This document shows, piece after piece, positions 43,174 through 51,084 of a stretch of 64,000 bases of DNA. Source of the DNA: UBA5336 sp039818165 (GTDB lineage Bacteria; Pseudomonadota; Alphaproteobacteria; Caulobacterales; Hyphomonadaceae); contig JBCBUL010000010.1 of assembly GCA_039818165.1 (NCBI GenBank), forward strand, positions 25,829-89,828, read 5' to 3'. Under the pieces are notes generated by a model. It had not been told where the DNA came from and made no database searches. It saw only the letters and a list, made by a program, of their open reading frames with translations. Positions within the stretch are counted from its first letter, which is position 1; each line of letters opens with the position of its first letter. Both the position numbers and the translations under genes were made by a program.

Positions 43174-44282
43174 ACCCCCAGCTCCATGTAGAAGATGGCA
43201 AAAATCGCATCGATCACAATGATGGAGAAGATGGCCTGCACGACCGATGTCGTGGTGTGACTCCCGAGCGACTGAACGCTGCCCCCCACCAAAAGCCCCT
43301 GGCGGCACCCGATGAGCGCCACCACGAGGCCGAAGAGTGGTGCCTTGGATAGACCAACCCAGAAGTTGGCGGTCGGAACGAAATCCTGAATCCGCTGGGC
43401 AAACACCACCGGATTGATGTCCAGGGCCAGCCACCCCACGACGAGGCCGCCTGCAATACCCGCGATCATCGCCACAAATGCCAGCACCGGCGTCATGATC
43501 ACCATCGCTAAGATGCGCGGCACCACCAGCACTTCCATCGGGCTGAGACCCAGCGTGGTCATTGCGTCGACTTCCTGGCGCATCCGCATCGCGCCGATCT
43601 GGGCCGTAAAGGCTGAATTGGTGCGCCCCGCGAGAATGATGCCCGTCAACATCACACCGAGCTCTCGCATCATGGCAATGCCAACCAGTTCCACTGCGAA
43701 GATCGTGGCGCCAAGATCAGCAAGCGAGGATGCGCCGATGAACGCCACCACCATCCCCACGAAGAAGGACAGGAATGCCACGATGGGCAGGGCATCCAGA
43801 CCGGCTTCTTCCATGATCGCCACGGTCGGCGTCAGTCTCAGCCGCTTGGGGCGAAGCAGAACACTCAGGCTTGTGGCAAGGGCCTCTCCGAGAAAGGCGA
43901 GCGTGGCGATCCCTTCCCTGTAGAGATGAATGCTGCCGCGCCCGGCCCGTTCCAGAAGATCAATGAAAGAGCCGCCGGGTTGGCGGGGTGGATCACAGTC
44001 CACTTCGGATTGTGCGATCAGCTGGATCAGGTCCCCTGCGCTGGCATGGACGCCTTCAATCTCGGGCTGGGTGGCATCCTTGCAAACGCGGGTGAGCATC
44101 AAGGCTCCCGCCGTGTCCACCGCCCCGAGCCCGGCTACATCGATGACATCCACCTTGGACAGGAGATCATGATAGCCGTCGCCCAGTTGGTCGATGGTCA
44201 TCACCGTCCAGTCGCCCGAAACCTCAAGGACACGGCGGCCAGCGTCTTCGCGCAGCAGAAATGTGGCGTCAGTGCCCGCCAT
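43170..44282 (-). CDS. MlaE-family permease with N-terminal STAS domain
   Basis: 370 residues. The first about 100 residues form a STAS domain (RRVLEVSGDWTVMTIDQLGD, VDTAGALML), which replaces the separate MlaB protein of E. coli; the rest is a six-helix MlaE permease with RTNSAFTAQIGAMRMRQEVDAM. It is the membrane channel of the phospholipid transporter. I choose ATG 44282; a GTG at 44321 lacks a ribosome site. It is the first gene of the four-gene operon. STAS-MlaE fusion is common in alphaproteobacteria. Confidence 0.9.
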   Translation of the reverse strand: MAGTDATFLLREDAGRRVLEVSGDWTVMTIDQLGDGYHDLLSKVDVIDVAGLGAVDTAGALMLTRVCKDATQPEIEGVHASAGDLIQLIAQSEVDCDPPRQPGGSFIDLLERAGRGSIHLYREGIATLAFLGEALATSLSVLLRPKRLRLTPTVAIMEEAGLDALPIVAFLSFFVGMVVAFIGASSLADLGATIFAVELVGIAMMRELGVMLTGIILAGRTNSAFTAQIGAMRMRQEVDAMTTLGLSPMEVLVVPRILAMVIMTPVLAFVAMIAGIAGGLVVGWLALDINPVVFAQRIQDFVPTANFWVGLSKAPLFGLVVALIGCRQGLLVGGSVQSLGSHTTTSVVQAIFSIIVIDAIFAIFYMELGV

Positions 44283-44414
44283 GGAAATGGGTCCGCCTTC
44301 TGGCTGGTGGTCAAATTCCACAACAGCAAAACAAGGTTAAGACCGCGCGCCAAGAGTTTGTTGAATTTCACCTATCTCGGGGAACGGACTGGAGTGCCGT
44401 TCGATCTGGCCAGA

Positions 44415-44840
44415 TCAGTCTTCGATGTCCGGGAACTCTGGAGGGCTGGGCATGCGCTCGGCGGCGGTGGCGAGCAGGAAGCCCCAGATCTGCCTCTTCC
44501 GGGCGGCAGCCTCAGCGCTTTCATCGGTCTCGATGGCCGCTTGCATGGCAATCAGCCGTTCGGCGAGTTCATTTCGCGCCAGGCTCAGATCACTGATCTT
44601 GTAGCTATCGGGCGAGATCTCCGTCGCTTCGGCGTCACCCCCCGCCGCGAGCAGTGCCTTCATGCCATCAATTTCGCGGCAAAGGCGGTCAGCTGCGCCA
44701 TCCCAGGCCTCGCCCGCCATAACGGCCATCAAGCCCGACAAACCCGCCTTGCCGCCCGCATAATGTCCCTCCAGGGCCGGACCAACCTCCGTGACGAGCG
44801 TGCGTCCAATCCGGTCCAGGATCATGCCAATATCGCTCAT
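44415..44840 (-). CDS. Small conserved protein of an APH-linked module
   Basis: 141 residues, predicted all-helical and cytoplasmic (MSDIGMILDRIGRTLVTEVGPALEG, RNELAERLIAMQAAIE). I do not recognise a named family; the pairing with a phosphotransferase is my basis for function. The ATG overlaps the TGA of the phosphotransferase by four bases (ATGA at 44837-44840), so it is the co-translated last gene. It is probably a small regulatory or partner protein of the kinase. It stops 132 bases from the MlaE gene start. Confidence 0.65.
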   Translation of the reverse strand: MSDIGMILDRIGRTLVTEVGPALEGHYAGGKAGLSGLMAVMAGEAWDGAADRLCREIDGMKALLAAGGDAEATEISPDSYKISDLSLARNELAERLIAMQAAIETDESAEAAARKRQIWGFLLATAAERMPSPPEFPDIED

Positions 44841-45892
44841 TGGGGCACCTCCACACCGAATTTCGGAGCCAGCCGCGAGGCGAGGATCAGCTCGTGTGCG
44901 GCATGGGTAAACCAACCCGACCAGGCCAGGATCGGATCATCATTCTCACCATCGGCAAAGGTGCGCGCCGAGCTGACCCAAATGCCCATGGCCTTCACAC
45001 TGGCAAAGATGGACCACCATTCGAAGGCGGTGGGATCAAAGGTGCAACCGGATGCCTCCTGCCAGATCGCAATCGCTTCCGGCCAGGGCAGAAAGCCCGC
45101 AGCGCGGGCCTTGTCACCGCCGCACCAGAGCGGATCGGTGGCCCAGGCGAGGTCCTCGTAGGGATCACCTATATGGGCCATCTCCCAGTCTAGGATGGCA
45201 GTGAGGGTGCCCGCTCCATCGTGCAGGAAATTCCCGCTGCGATAATCGCCATGGACGATGGAAAGCCGCTGGGCCGGTGGCGGTGGGTTGGCGCGCAACC
45301 AACGGATGGCCGCCTCAAGAATTGGTTCGGGTTTGGCCTGGTCCTTTCTGATCTCGTCCATCCAGTGGGCCAGCTCCTTTTGCCAACAGACATTGGCATG
45401 GGCAGGGACCTCGGCGACATGCGCCAATGGGCTGTCCTCAACAGGGGCTGCGGCGATGGCGCCGAGGTGGCGGAAGAACTGTTCCCCTATCGCCTGCCTG
45501 TGGGGCTCAACTGCATCGATCTTGAAGGGATTCAGCGCCTCCCCGCCATCAATCCGCTCCATCAGAAAAAATGGTGCGCCGAGGGGCGCAGCATCGGTCT
45601 CAAGTGCAAGGGCCTCCGGCACAGGCAGGCCAGCATGGCCATGGACGGACTGTATGGCGGCAAACTCCACGGCGCGGTCGGTGTCGATCAGGCTGGCCGC
45701 CGGATCTCGCCGCAGGATGAGCCCACGCGCGGCGCCACCGACTTCGATATCGATGGAATACGTCTCCCGGCTTGCCCCGCCGGGGATACGCGTGATTGCG
45801 CTCACCGTCGTCGGTGCCCCATCGGCGAGGCGAGCGCTGTAGTATGCGGCGAACTGCTCTGCGAGATCGGGATATTGGAGCGGATCAGGCAT
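44837..45892 (-). CDS. Phosphotransferase family protein (APH/choline kinase fold)
   Basis: 351 residues with the Brenner motif VHGDYRSGNFLHD and the metal-binding ILDWEMAHIGDP, hallmarks of the aminoglycoside phosphotransferase/ACAD10-ACAD11 kinase family. Many such proteins in actinobacteria and proteobacteria sit with acyl-CoA dehydrogenases and phosphorylate hydroxyacyl-CoA or related metabolites. The start at ATG 45892 overlaps the preceding gene by eight bases and has GGAAGGA upstream. It is the middle gene of a three-gene overlapping unit. An antibiotic-resistance role is unlikely from this context. Confidence 0.87.
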   Translation of the reverse strand: MPDPLQYPDLAEQFAAYYSARLADGAPTTVSAITRIPGGASRETYSIDIEVGGAARGLILRRDPAASLIDTDRAVEFAAIQSVHGHAGLPVPEALALETDAAPLGAPFFLMERIDGGEALNPFKIDAVEPHRQAIGEQFFRHLGAIAAAPVEDSPLAHVAEVPAHANVCWQKELAHWMDEIRKDQAKPEPILEAAIRWLRANPPPPAQRLSIVHGDYRSGNFLHDGAGTLTAILDWEMAHIGDPYEDLAWATDPLWCGGDKARAAGFLPWPEAIAIWQEASGCTFDPTAFEWWSIFASVKAMGIWVSSARTFADGENDDPILAWSGWFTHAAHELILASRLAPKFGVEVPQ

Positions 45893-46982
45893 CCAGCACA
45901 TCCTTCCAGCCGCTGGGCGCGTGGGGCCCGATACACAGCTGTTCAAGAATGCCAACGCCTTCGCTGGCCAGCCCGTCCGGGCCGTGGTGCACCGTTTTGA
46001 CAATGGCCTGGATGTGGAGATTGTCGGGCTGCTGCCAGGACAGTTCGCCCGGGCGGTAATCTTCGCGCGTGACCACGCCATCCCCGCGCCAGGTCCCGTG
46101 GGCCATCGTTGGATGGCCGTAGCCGATGCCTTTCATCTGAAAGGTGGAAAGCGGCTCATAGGTCACCCTATGCGCCCTGCCCTGCCCGTCTTCCACATTC
46201 AGTGTCGCCTCGCCGACCCGGCGGGTATTCTGCGCCCAGGTCACATCCATTTTCGGCCGATTGAGATGGGCAAGTCCTTCGCGCCCTGCCCCATCCATGG
46301 CCAGCACAGAACGCGTGTTCCAGGCCCCGCCCTGGGCATCTTCGTTCACATGGAAGAACAGCGACAGATTGGGGAAACTTACCGGCGCCCAGAGCCAGTA
46401 GAATTGAGGCAGTTGCATCGGGACCAAGGGCTGGGGGTCTCGCTCCCCTATTGGCCGCACCCCCCAACTGCGATCGCGCGTGCCGGGCCAGGCCTTCACG
46501 TCGTGGGTCTCGCCATCGGCAGAGACCGTGCCCGTCCAATGCCCATTCTGGGTCATCCGCGTGCAGTCGATCAACATGCGCGGGCCCTGGCGGTGGGTGA
46601 AGCGGGGCTCTTCAATCGGAAAATGCCGGCCCGTAAATTCGACATCAAGGCTCAGCCCTTCAGCCTCCTTCAAGCGCAGATGGATACGCTTCAGCGGCTC
46701 AACGACTTCGATGGACAGAGGGCCAACCTCAGTGCGCATCCGCTCCATATTGAGAGCGCGGGTGACGAAGACGGACTTTTGCACCCCGTCCTTCAGGATC
46801 GAAACCGCGCCATCCATGACATTGAGATGGGGATACACGCCGAACGCGCAGGCGAAGAAGACGCTGCCATCGGGACTGTAGCCGTTGAAGAAAAACCGGT
46901 CGTAGAAGTTTCGGTCAGAGCCCGCAAAGGCCACGGGTTCCGGCGTCTGGTGGATTGGGTACTCGTCGCCTTCAGTCAGCAT
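45885..46982 (-). CDS. Hypothetical protein of lipocalin-like (AttH/CrtC-type) architecture
   Basis: 365 residues with no signal peptide and few helices, mostly beta strands. FACAFGVYPHLNVMDGAVSI and a repeat-like GTRDRSWGVRPIGERD pattern resemble the two beta-barrels of AttH/CrtC-like hydratases. I would not name a reaction. It is the first gene of a unit with the phosphotransferase (eight-base overlap), so the two probably act on the same metabolite. The stop overlap and close packing suggest that the three genes are a functional module. Confidence 0.65.
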   Translation of the reverse strand: MLTEGDEYPIHQTPEPVAFAGSDRNFYDRFFFNGYSPDGSVFFACAFGVYPHLNVMDGAVSILKDGVQKSVFVTRALNMERMRTEVGPLSIEVVEPLKRIHLRLKEAEGLSLDVEFTGRHFPIEEPRFTHRQGPRMLIDCTRMTQNGHWTGTVSADGETHDVKAWPGTRDRSWGVRPIGERDPQPLVPMQLPQFYWLWAPVSFPNLSLFFHVNEDAQGGAWNTRSVLAMDGAGREGLAHLNRPKMDVTWAQNTRRVGEATLNVEDGQGRAHRVTYEPLSTFQMKGIGYGHPTMAHGTWRGDGVVTREDYRPGELSWQQPDNLHIQAIVKTVHHGPDGLASEGVGILEQLCIGPHAPSGWKDVLDA

Positions 46983-47096
46983 CGCTTTTCGCCGGCTTTG
47001 CCGACGCCTCCCTTGTGGCGCGCCTCTTGGCGGGCGCGGCTCATTCGATACAGTGTCAGGAAATCGCGCTGAATCAATGGAAGAGGCGACCCGCTC

Positions 47097-47507
47097 ATGG
47101 TCCAGTCTCCCACAATCGAAGACTTAAAGGCCTTTTTCGTCGAGGCGTTTGGCGGAGAAACGCCGGATTTCGTGTCCCTGGGCGAAGAGACAGCCTGCCT
47201 GCGCCTGAAGGTGACCGACGAAAACCTGCGCCCAGGCGGCTACGTCTCCGGCCCGACGCAAATGTCCATGGCCGATACCGTGACGTATGCCACCATCTTC
47301 ACGCGGATCGGCATTGTGCCCATGGCCGTCACCAGTAGCCTGAACATGAGTTTCCTACGTCCGCTCATCACCCAGGTAGCTCTGGCGGAGGCGAAACTCA
47401 TCAAGTTAGGCCGTGCGCTGGCGGTGGCAGAAGTAGGCATACGCGGCGAAGGCTCGAGCGCGCCAGCCAGCCATGCTATTGTCACCTACGCGCTACCAAG
47501 GGACTAA
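47097..47507 (+). CDS. PaaI-family hotdog thioesterase
   Basis: 136 residues in a single hotdog fold: LRPGGYVSGPTQMSMADTVTYATIF is the central helix with its active-site Asp (DTVTY), and TSSLNMSFLRPL completes the 4HBT pattern. It would hydrolyse small acyl-CoA thioesters. It starts a three-gene plus-strand run with a small membrane protein and a DUF423 protein. It is divergent from the hypothetical AttH-like gene with 114 bases between. Confidence 0.85.
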   Translation: MVQSPTIEDLKAFFVEAFGGETPDFVSLGEETACLRLKVTDENLRPGGYVSGPTQMSMADTVTYATIFTRIGIVPMAVTSSLNMSFLRPLITQVALAEAKLIKLGRALAVAEVGIRGEGSSAPASHAIVTYALPRD

Positions 47508-47511
47508 GGGG

Positions 47512-47967
47512 ATGGAGCCGGCGAAACGGGGATTTCTCTGGACGAGCATCGCTATCGGTGCCGTGTTTGTTGCTACGATTTTGGCGCTTGTCCTCTGGCC
47601 AGGCGCGCATGATGCATTCGATGGCCGGTTCCTAGACCTACAGGTTATGATCTTTTTGGTTCTTGGGCTGATGAGCGGCGCCAATGGCATATGGAGCTCC
47701 CAGAACCCGGACGGAATTCTGAATGAGTTGCCCAAAGACTCAAACGGCCTTTGGAATTTGGTTGGCTTTGTCGCAGTCGTGGGGGCTTTGGTTTACGGCC
47801 AGATCTGGTTGCACATTCTCGACGTTTCTTTTCGTGACTTTTCCCAAACAGGGTGGCTCGGAAAGAGCCTTATTCTGGTCAACGCGATCCTTCTGACTGC
47901 CGTGTTGAGTATCTCCCTTAAGGGCCTCTGGCAGCTCAGACCCTTGGGCATATCCCGCGCGAAATGA
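47512..47967 (+). CDS. Small membrane protein of unknown function
   Basis: 151 residues with four hydrophobic segments (about 8-30, 42-60, 78-100 and 118-138). No known motif is seen. AAGGGA eight bases upstream supports ATG 47512; an ATG at 47473 would overlap the thioesterase. The stop overlaps the ATG of the DUF423 gene (ATGA), so co-translation is likely. Inner-membrane location is expected. Confidence 0.65.
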   Translation: MEPAKRGFLWTSIAIGAVFVATILALVLWPGAHDAFDGRFLDLQVMIFLVLGLMSGANGIWSSQNPDGILNELPKDSNGLWNLVGFVAVVGALVYGQIWLHILDVSFRDFSQTGWLGKSLILVNAILLTAVLSISLKGLWQLRPLGISRAK

Positions 47968-48311
47968 CCGCCATCGCCGCCCTCCTTGGCTTCCTCGCCG
48001 TTGCACTGGGTGCGTTTGGGGCCCATGGGCTTGAGGGGCGGCTGAGCGCGGAGCAGCAAGGCTGGTGGGAGACCGCGACGCTTTACGCTCTCGCGCACGC
48101 CGTTGCGGCGCTGGCCGTCAGCCTTTCTGGGCGCGGCGGGCTCACGGCCTGGGGCGGCTGGGCCTTCATTCTCGGCGCTTTGATCTTTGCTGGCACCCTC
48201 TACGCCATGGCGTTGGGCGCGCCTCGCTGGTTTGGCGCGATTACGCCCATCGGCGGCGTGGCCCTTCTGGCGGGATGGGCGATGGTCGCCATCGCCGCCA
48301 TGCGGGCCTGA
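47964..48311 (+). CDS. DUF423 family membrane protein (YgdD-like)
   Basis: 115 residues with four membrane helices. The family hallmark LGAFGAHGLEGRLS is at 16-29 and ETATLYALAHAVA follows it. Function is unknown; the family is widespread in bacteria. It ends eight bases from the convergent symporter gene. Confidence 0.87.
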   Translation: MTAIAALLGFLAVALGAFGAHGLEGRLSAEQQGWWETATLYALAHAVAALAVSLSGRGGLTAWGGWAFILGALIFAGTLYAMALGAPRWFGAITPIGGVALLAGWAMVAIAAMRA

Positions 48312-48319
48312 TCGCCGCC

Positions 48320-49813
48320 TTACCCCAACAGGCCCGCAACCAGGATCACAGCCAGGGCAATGGGGATCACATAACGCAGCATAACCCGTGCAAAGCTCAG
48401 AATACCCCCCTCACCCAATTCAGCGGCCAGCGACTCCCGCGAGAGCACCCAACCGGCAAAGAGCGAGACCAGAAGACCGCCGAGGGGCAGCATGACTGAG
48501 CCGGTCCAGAAGTCGACCACGTCGATCAACGCGCCATTGTAAACATACATCACGCCGAGACCGAACATGATCAGGCCCAGCAGAGACGCCCCGGCGGCCC
48601 GGCTGATCTCCGGGCGATCTTCGAGCCAGGATACGCCCACTTCAAACAACGAGATCGAAGAGGTGAACGCCGCAAACAGCGCCAGCGTGAAGAACGCTCC
48701 GCCTGCAATCGCACCAACTCCGCCCATTTCGCCAAACGCCACGGGCATGGTGACGAAAAACAGGCCGCCGCCACCGGCAGGGTCGAGGCCGAAGGCAAAC
48801 ACGATCGGGAAGATGGCGAAACCAGCGATCAGGGCGACCAATGTGTCAGCGGTGACAACCAGGCGCGATGAGCCCGGAATGGATGTCTCCCGGTCCAGAT
48901 AGGCGCCATAAGTGATCATCAGGCAGGACCCCACACCAATGGAGAAGAAAGCCTGGCCGACCGCGGCAAGGATGGTGTCAAACGTCACGGCATTAAAGTT
49001 CGGTGTCAGGAGGAAAGCCGCTGCAGCTCCAGCATCGCCTGTGAACAGCGCAAACACGACCATGCCCAGCAGCATGATGAAGAATGCAGGCATCAGCACT
49101 TTTGCCGCCGTCTCGATGCCACCTTTCACGCCTCGCGCAACGATAATCACATTGAGCAGCAGGAAAACCGCAAGATAGCCGATGATTTCCAGTTTGCTGG
49201 CAGTCGTCTGGCCAAACTTGCAGCCCGAGACATCACCTGTCGTAATGTCACGCAGGATGTCATTGCCGTTCTCATCCACATCGGGAACCTGCGTGATCAG
49301 CCCTTCAGCGCTGACGAAAGCGCAGGTGTCGTTGAGTTTCACCGAAGAAATCTGGTCAGCAATCGACGCAGCCGTCGCCCCAAGGCTTGCGCGGAGGAGT
49401 TCGGCATCGCCTGCCATGGAGGCGAAGTCGCCGCTGAAGGCTTTGGGGATGTAATCGAACACCCAGGTCGCCACGACGATGTAGAACGAAAAGATGCCGA
49501 GGGACGCCAGCGCGCCCAGCCACCCCATCCCCACCCAGAGGCCGGACTTCCCCTCTGTTTCAGCGATATGGCGAATGCCGGCCATGGCAGAGCGCTCACC
49601 TTTCCGGCCAATGGCATATTCCGCCATCAGCACGGGCAGACCGAGCAGGATCACGCAGGCCAGATAGATAATGATGAAGGCGGAGCCGCCATTTTCACCG
49701 GCCGTGAAGGGGAAGCGCCAGAGGTTTCCGAGCCCAACGGATGACCCCACCGCCGCCATAATGAAGCCGAAGCGTGAGCCCCAATGCTCTGTCTTTCCGC
49801 CAATTGCGGCCAT
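48320..49813 (-). CDS. Sodium-dependent transporter, neurotransmitter:sodium symporter family
   Basis: 497 residues with about 12 membrane helices. The N-terminal GSRFGFIMAAVGSSVGLGNLWRFPF is the TM1 block binding Na+ and substrate in LeuT-type symporters; KGGIETAAKVLMP is a later block. It likely imports an amino acid with sodium, which fits a marine life style. GGAGGAG supports ATG 49813. A perfect palindrome, CCCAAACGTTTGGG, lies just before the ribosome site. It follows the RodA gene end in a separate unit. Confidence 0.9.
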   Translation of the reverse strand: MAAIGGKTEHWGSRFGFIMAAVGSSVGLGNLWRFPFTAGENGGSAFIIIYLACVILLGLPVLMAEYAIGRKGERSAMAGIRHIAETEGKSGLWVGMGWLGALASLGIFSFYIVVATWVFDYIPKAFSGDFASMAGDAELLRASLGATAASIADQISSVKLNDTCAFVSAEGLITQVPDVDENGNDILRDITTGDVSGCKFGQTTASKLEIIGYLAVFLLLNVIIVARGVKGGIETAAKVLMPAFFIMLLGMVVFALFTGDAGAAAAFLLTPNFNAVTFDTILAAVGQAFFSIGVGSCLMITYGAYLDRETSIPGSSRLVVTADTLVALIAGFAIFPIVFAFGLDPAGGGGLFFVTMPVAFGEMGGVGAIAGGAFFTLALFAAFTSSISLFEVGVSWLEDRPEISRAAGASLLGLIMFGLGVMYVYNGALIDVVDFWTGSVMLPLGGLLVSLFAGWVLSRESLAAELGEGGILSFARVMLRYVIPIALAVILVAGLLG

Positions 49814-49826
49814 GCCTGTATCTCCT

Positions 49827-49840
49827 CCCAAACGTTTGGG
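49827..49840. promoter_or_regulatory. Perfect 14-bp palindrome, LacI-family-like core
   Basis: CCCAAACGTTTGGG directly precedes the symporter ribosome site. The CAAACGTTTG core is the kind bound by LacI/PurR-type regulators. CCCAAACGTTT recurs upstream of the acyl-CoA dehydrogenase at 33380-33390. It could act as DNA operator or as an RNA stem beside the ribosome site. Confidence 0.4.
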
Positions 49841-49890
49841 CGGACACTAAGCAGGGTTCACAAAAATGCAATTGTCGGGCTGATCTTGCC

Positions 49891-51084
49891 TCAGATCACG
49901 CCGCTGCGCGCAAGGGTCTCGCCCTTGTGGACATGGGCTGAGAGGACCACGCCGAAGGCGCTCATCACCGTCAACATGGCGGTTCCCCCATAGGAGACCA
50001 ATGGCATCGGCACCCCCACAACAGGCAAGAGTCCCAAAACCATGCCGACATTGAAGACGATGTAAAACGCCACCATGCCCACGGCCCCGGCAGCGGCAAA
50101 CCGGCCAAAGGCATTGGCGCACTTCATGGCGATGTAGAGACACCAGCCCAGGATCACGGCCCAGGCTGTCATCAGGGCCGTCGTGCCCACAAAGCCGAGT
50201 TCCTCAGCCAGAACCGTCAGGATAAAATCTGTGTGCTGTTCCGGAATGTAGTCGAGCTTGGTCTGGGTCCCCTCCAGAAAGCCTTTGCCCGTCCATCCGC
50301 CCGATCCAATGGCGATCTTGGCTTGCTCGATCTGGTAGCCATCTCCCAGCGCATCGCTGCTTTCGCCCGACAACTGCTCCACAAATGTGTCGACCCGCTC
50401 GCGCTGATAATCCTCAAGAACGTAGCTGTAGACGAAGGGCACACTGAGGATTCCGGCAAGGACGCCACCGGAAATGACCTTCCAGTCCAGCCCGGCGAGA
50501 AAGATGATGATCCCGCCAGCGGCGAGGAGCGTTAGCGTGGTGCCGAAATCTGGCTGCATGAAAATCAGCGCTGCCGGTACAAGCATCAGGACCATTGCCG
50601 GGATATGACCCAGAAACCCGACAGGCCCCCGCCCCATGGCCAGATGGTAATAGCGCGCCAGCATCAGAACGAGCGAGAGTTTCATGAACTCCGATGGTTG
50701 AACCGCAACAGGGCCAATCTCAAGCCACCGCTGGGCACCGCCTCGCACAGCGCCGAAAAGCTCCACGCCCACGAGTAGCAGCACAGTGGCCAGATAGGCT
50801 GGCAAGGCGAGGCGCGAGAGCATGGACAGGGGCACCATGGCAATGGCGATCATCACGACAAAGGCGACCCCGAACCGCACAAGATGCGCCATTGGCAAAC
50901 CGGCTTCGGCGGGATTGTCATATACAACCGAGAACAGCATGCCTGTGCCTGTAACGGCCACGCCGGCAATCAACAGGATGAGCGTCCAGGGTAGCGCGCC
51001 GAGCTTCTCGCCAATTCCCAGCCGCGATGCGCCGGCAACTGCGCCATGGGATCGTCCGGCGGTGGCGTAAGAATACGTGCCCAT
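49891..51084 (-). CDS. rodA: Rod shape-determining protein RodA (SEDS glycosyltransferase)
   Basis: 397 residues with about ten membrane helices. The SEDS blocks GGAQRWLEIGPVAVQPSEFMKLSLVLMLARYY and TDFILTVLAEELGFVG mark the peptidoglycan glycan polymerase of the elongasome. GVPMPLVSYGGTAML is the conserved C-terminal loop. RodA polymerises lipid II with PBP2. The ATG overlaps the TGA of mrdA by one base. It is the last gene of the mreBCD-mrdA-rodA operon. Confidence 0.94.
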   Translation of the reverse strand: MGTYSYATAGRSHGAVAGASRLGIGEKLGALPWTLILLIAGVAVTGTGMLFSVVYDNPAEAGLPMAHLVRFGVAFVVMIAIAMVPLSMLSRLALPAYLATVLLLVGVELFGAVRGGAQRWLEIGPVAVQPSEFMKLSLVLMLARYYHLAMGRGPVGFLGHIPAMVLMLVPAALIFMQPDFGTTLTLLAAGGIIIFLAGLDWKVISGGVLAGILSVPFVYSYVLEDYQRERVDTFVEQLSGESSDALGDGYQIEQAKIAIGSGGWTGKGFLEGTQTKLDYIPEQHTDFILTVLAEELGFVGTTALMTAWAVILGWCLYIAMKCANAFGRFAAAGAVGMVAFYIVFNVGMVLGLLPVVGVPMPLVSYGGTAMLTVMSAFGVVLSAHVHKGETLARSGVI

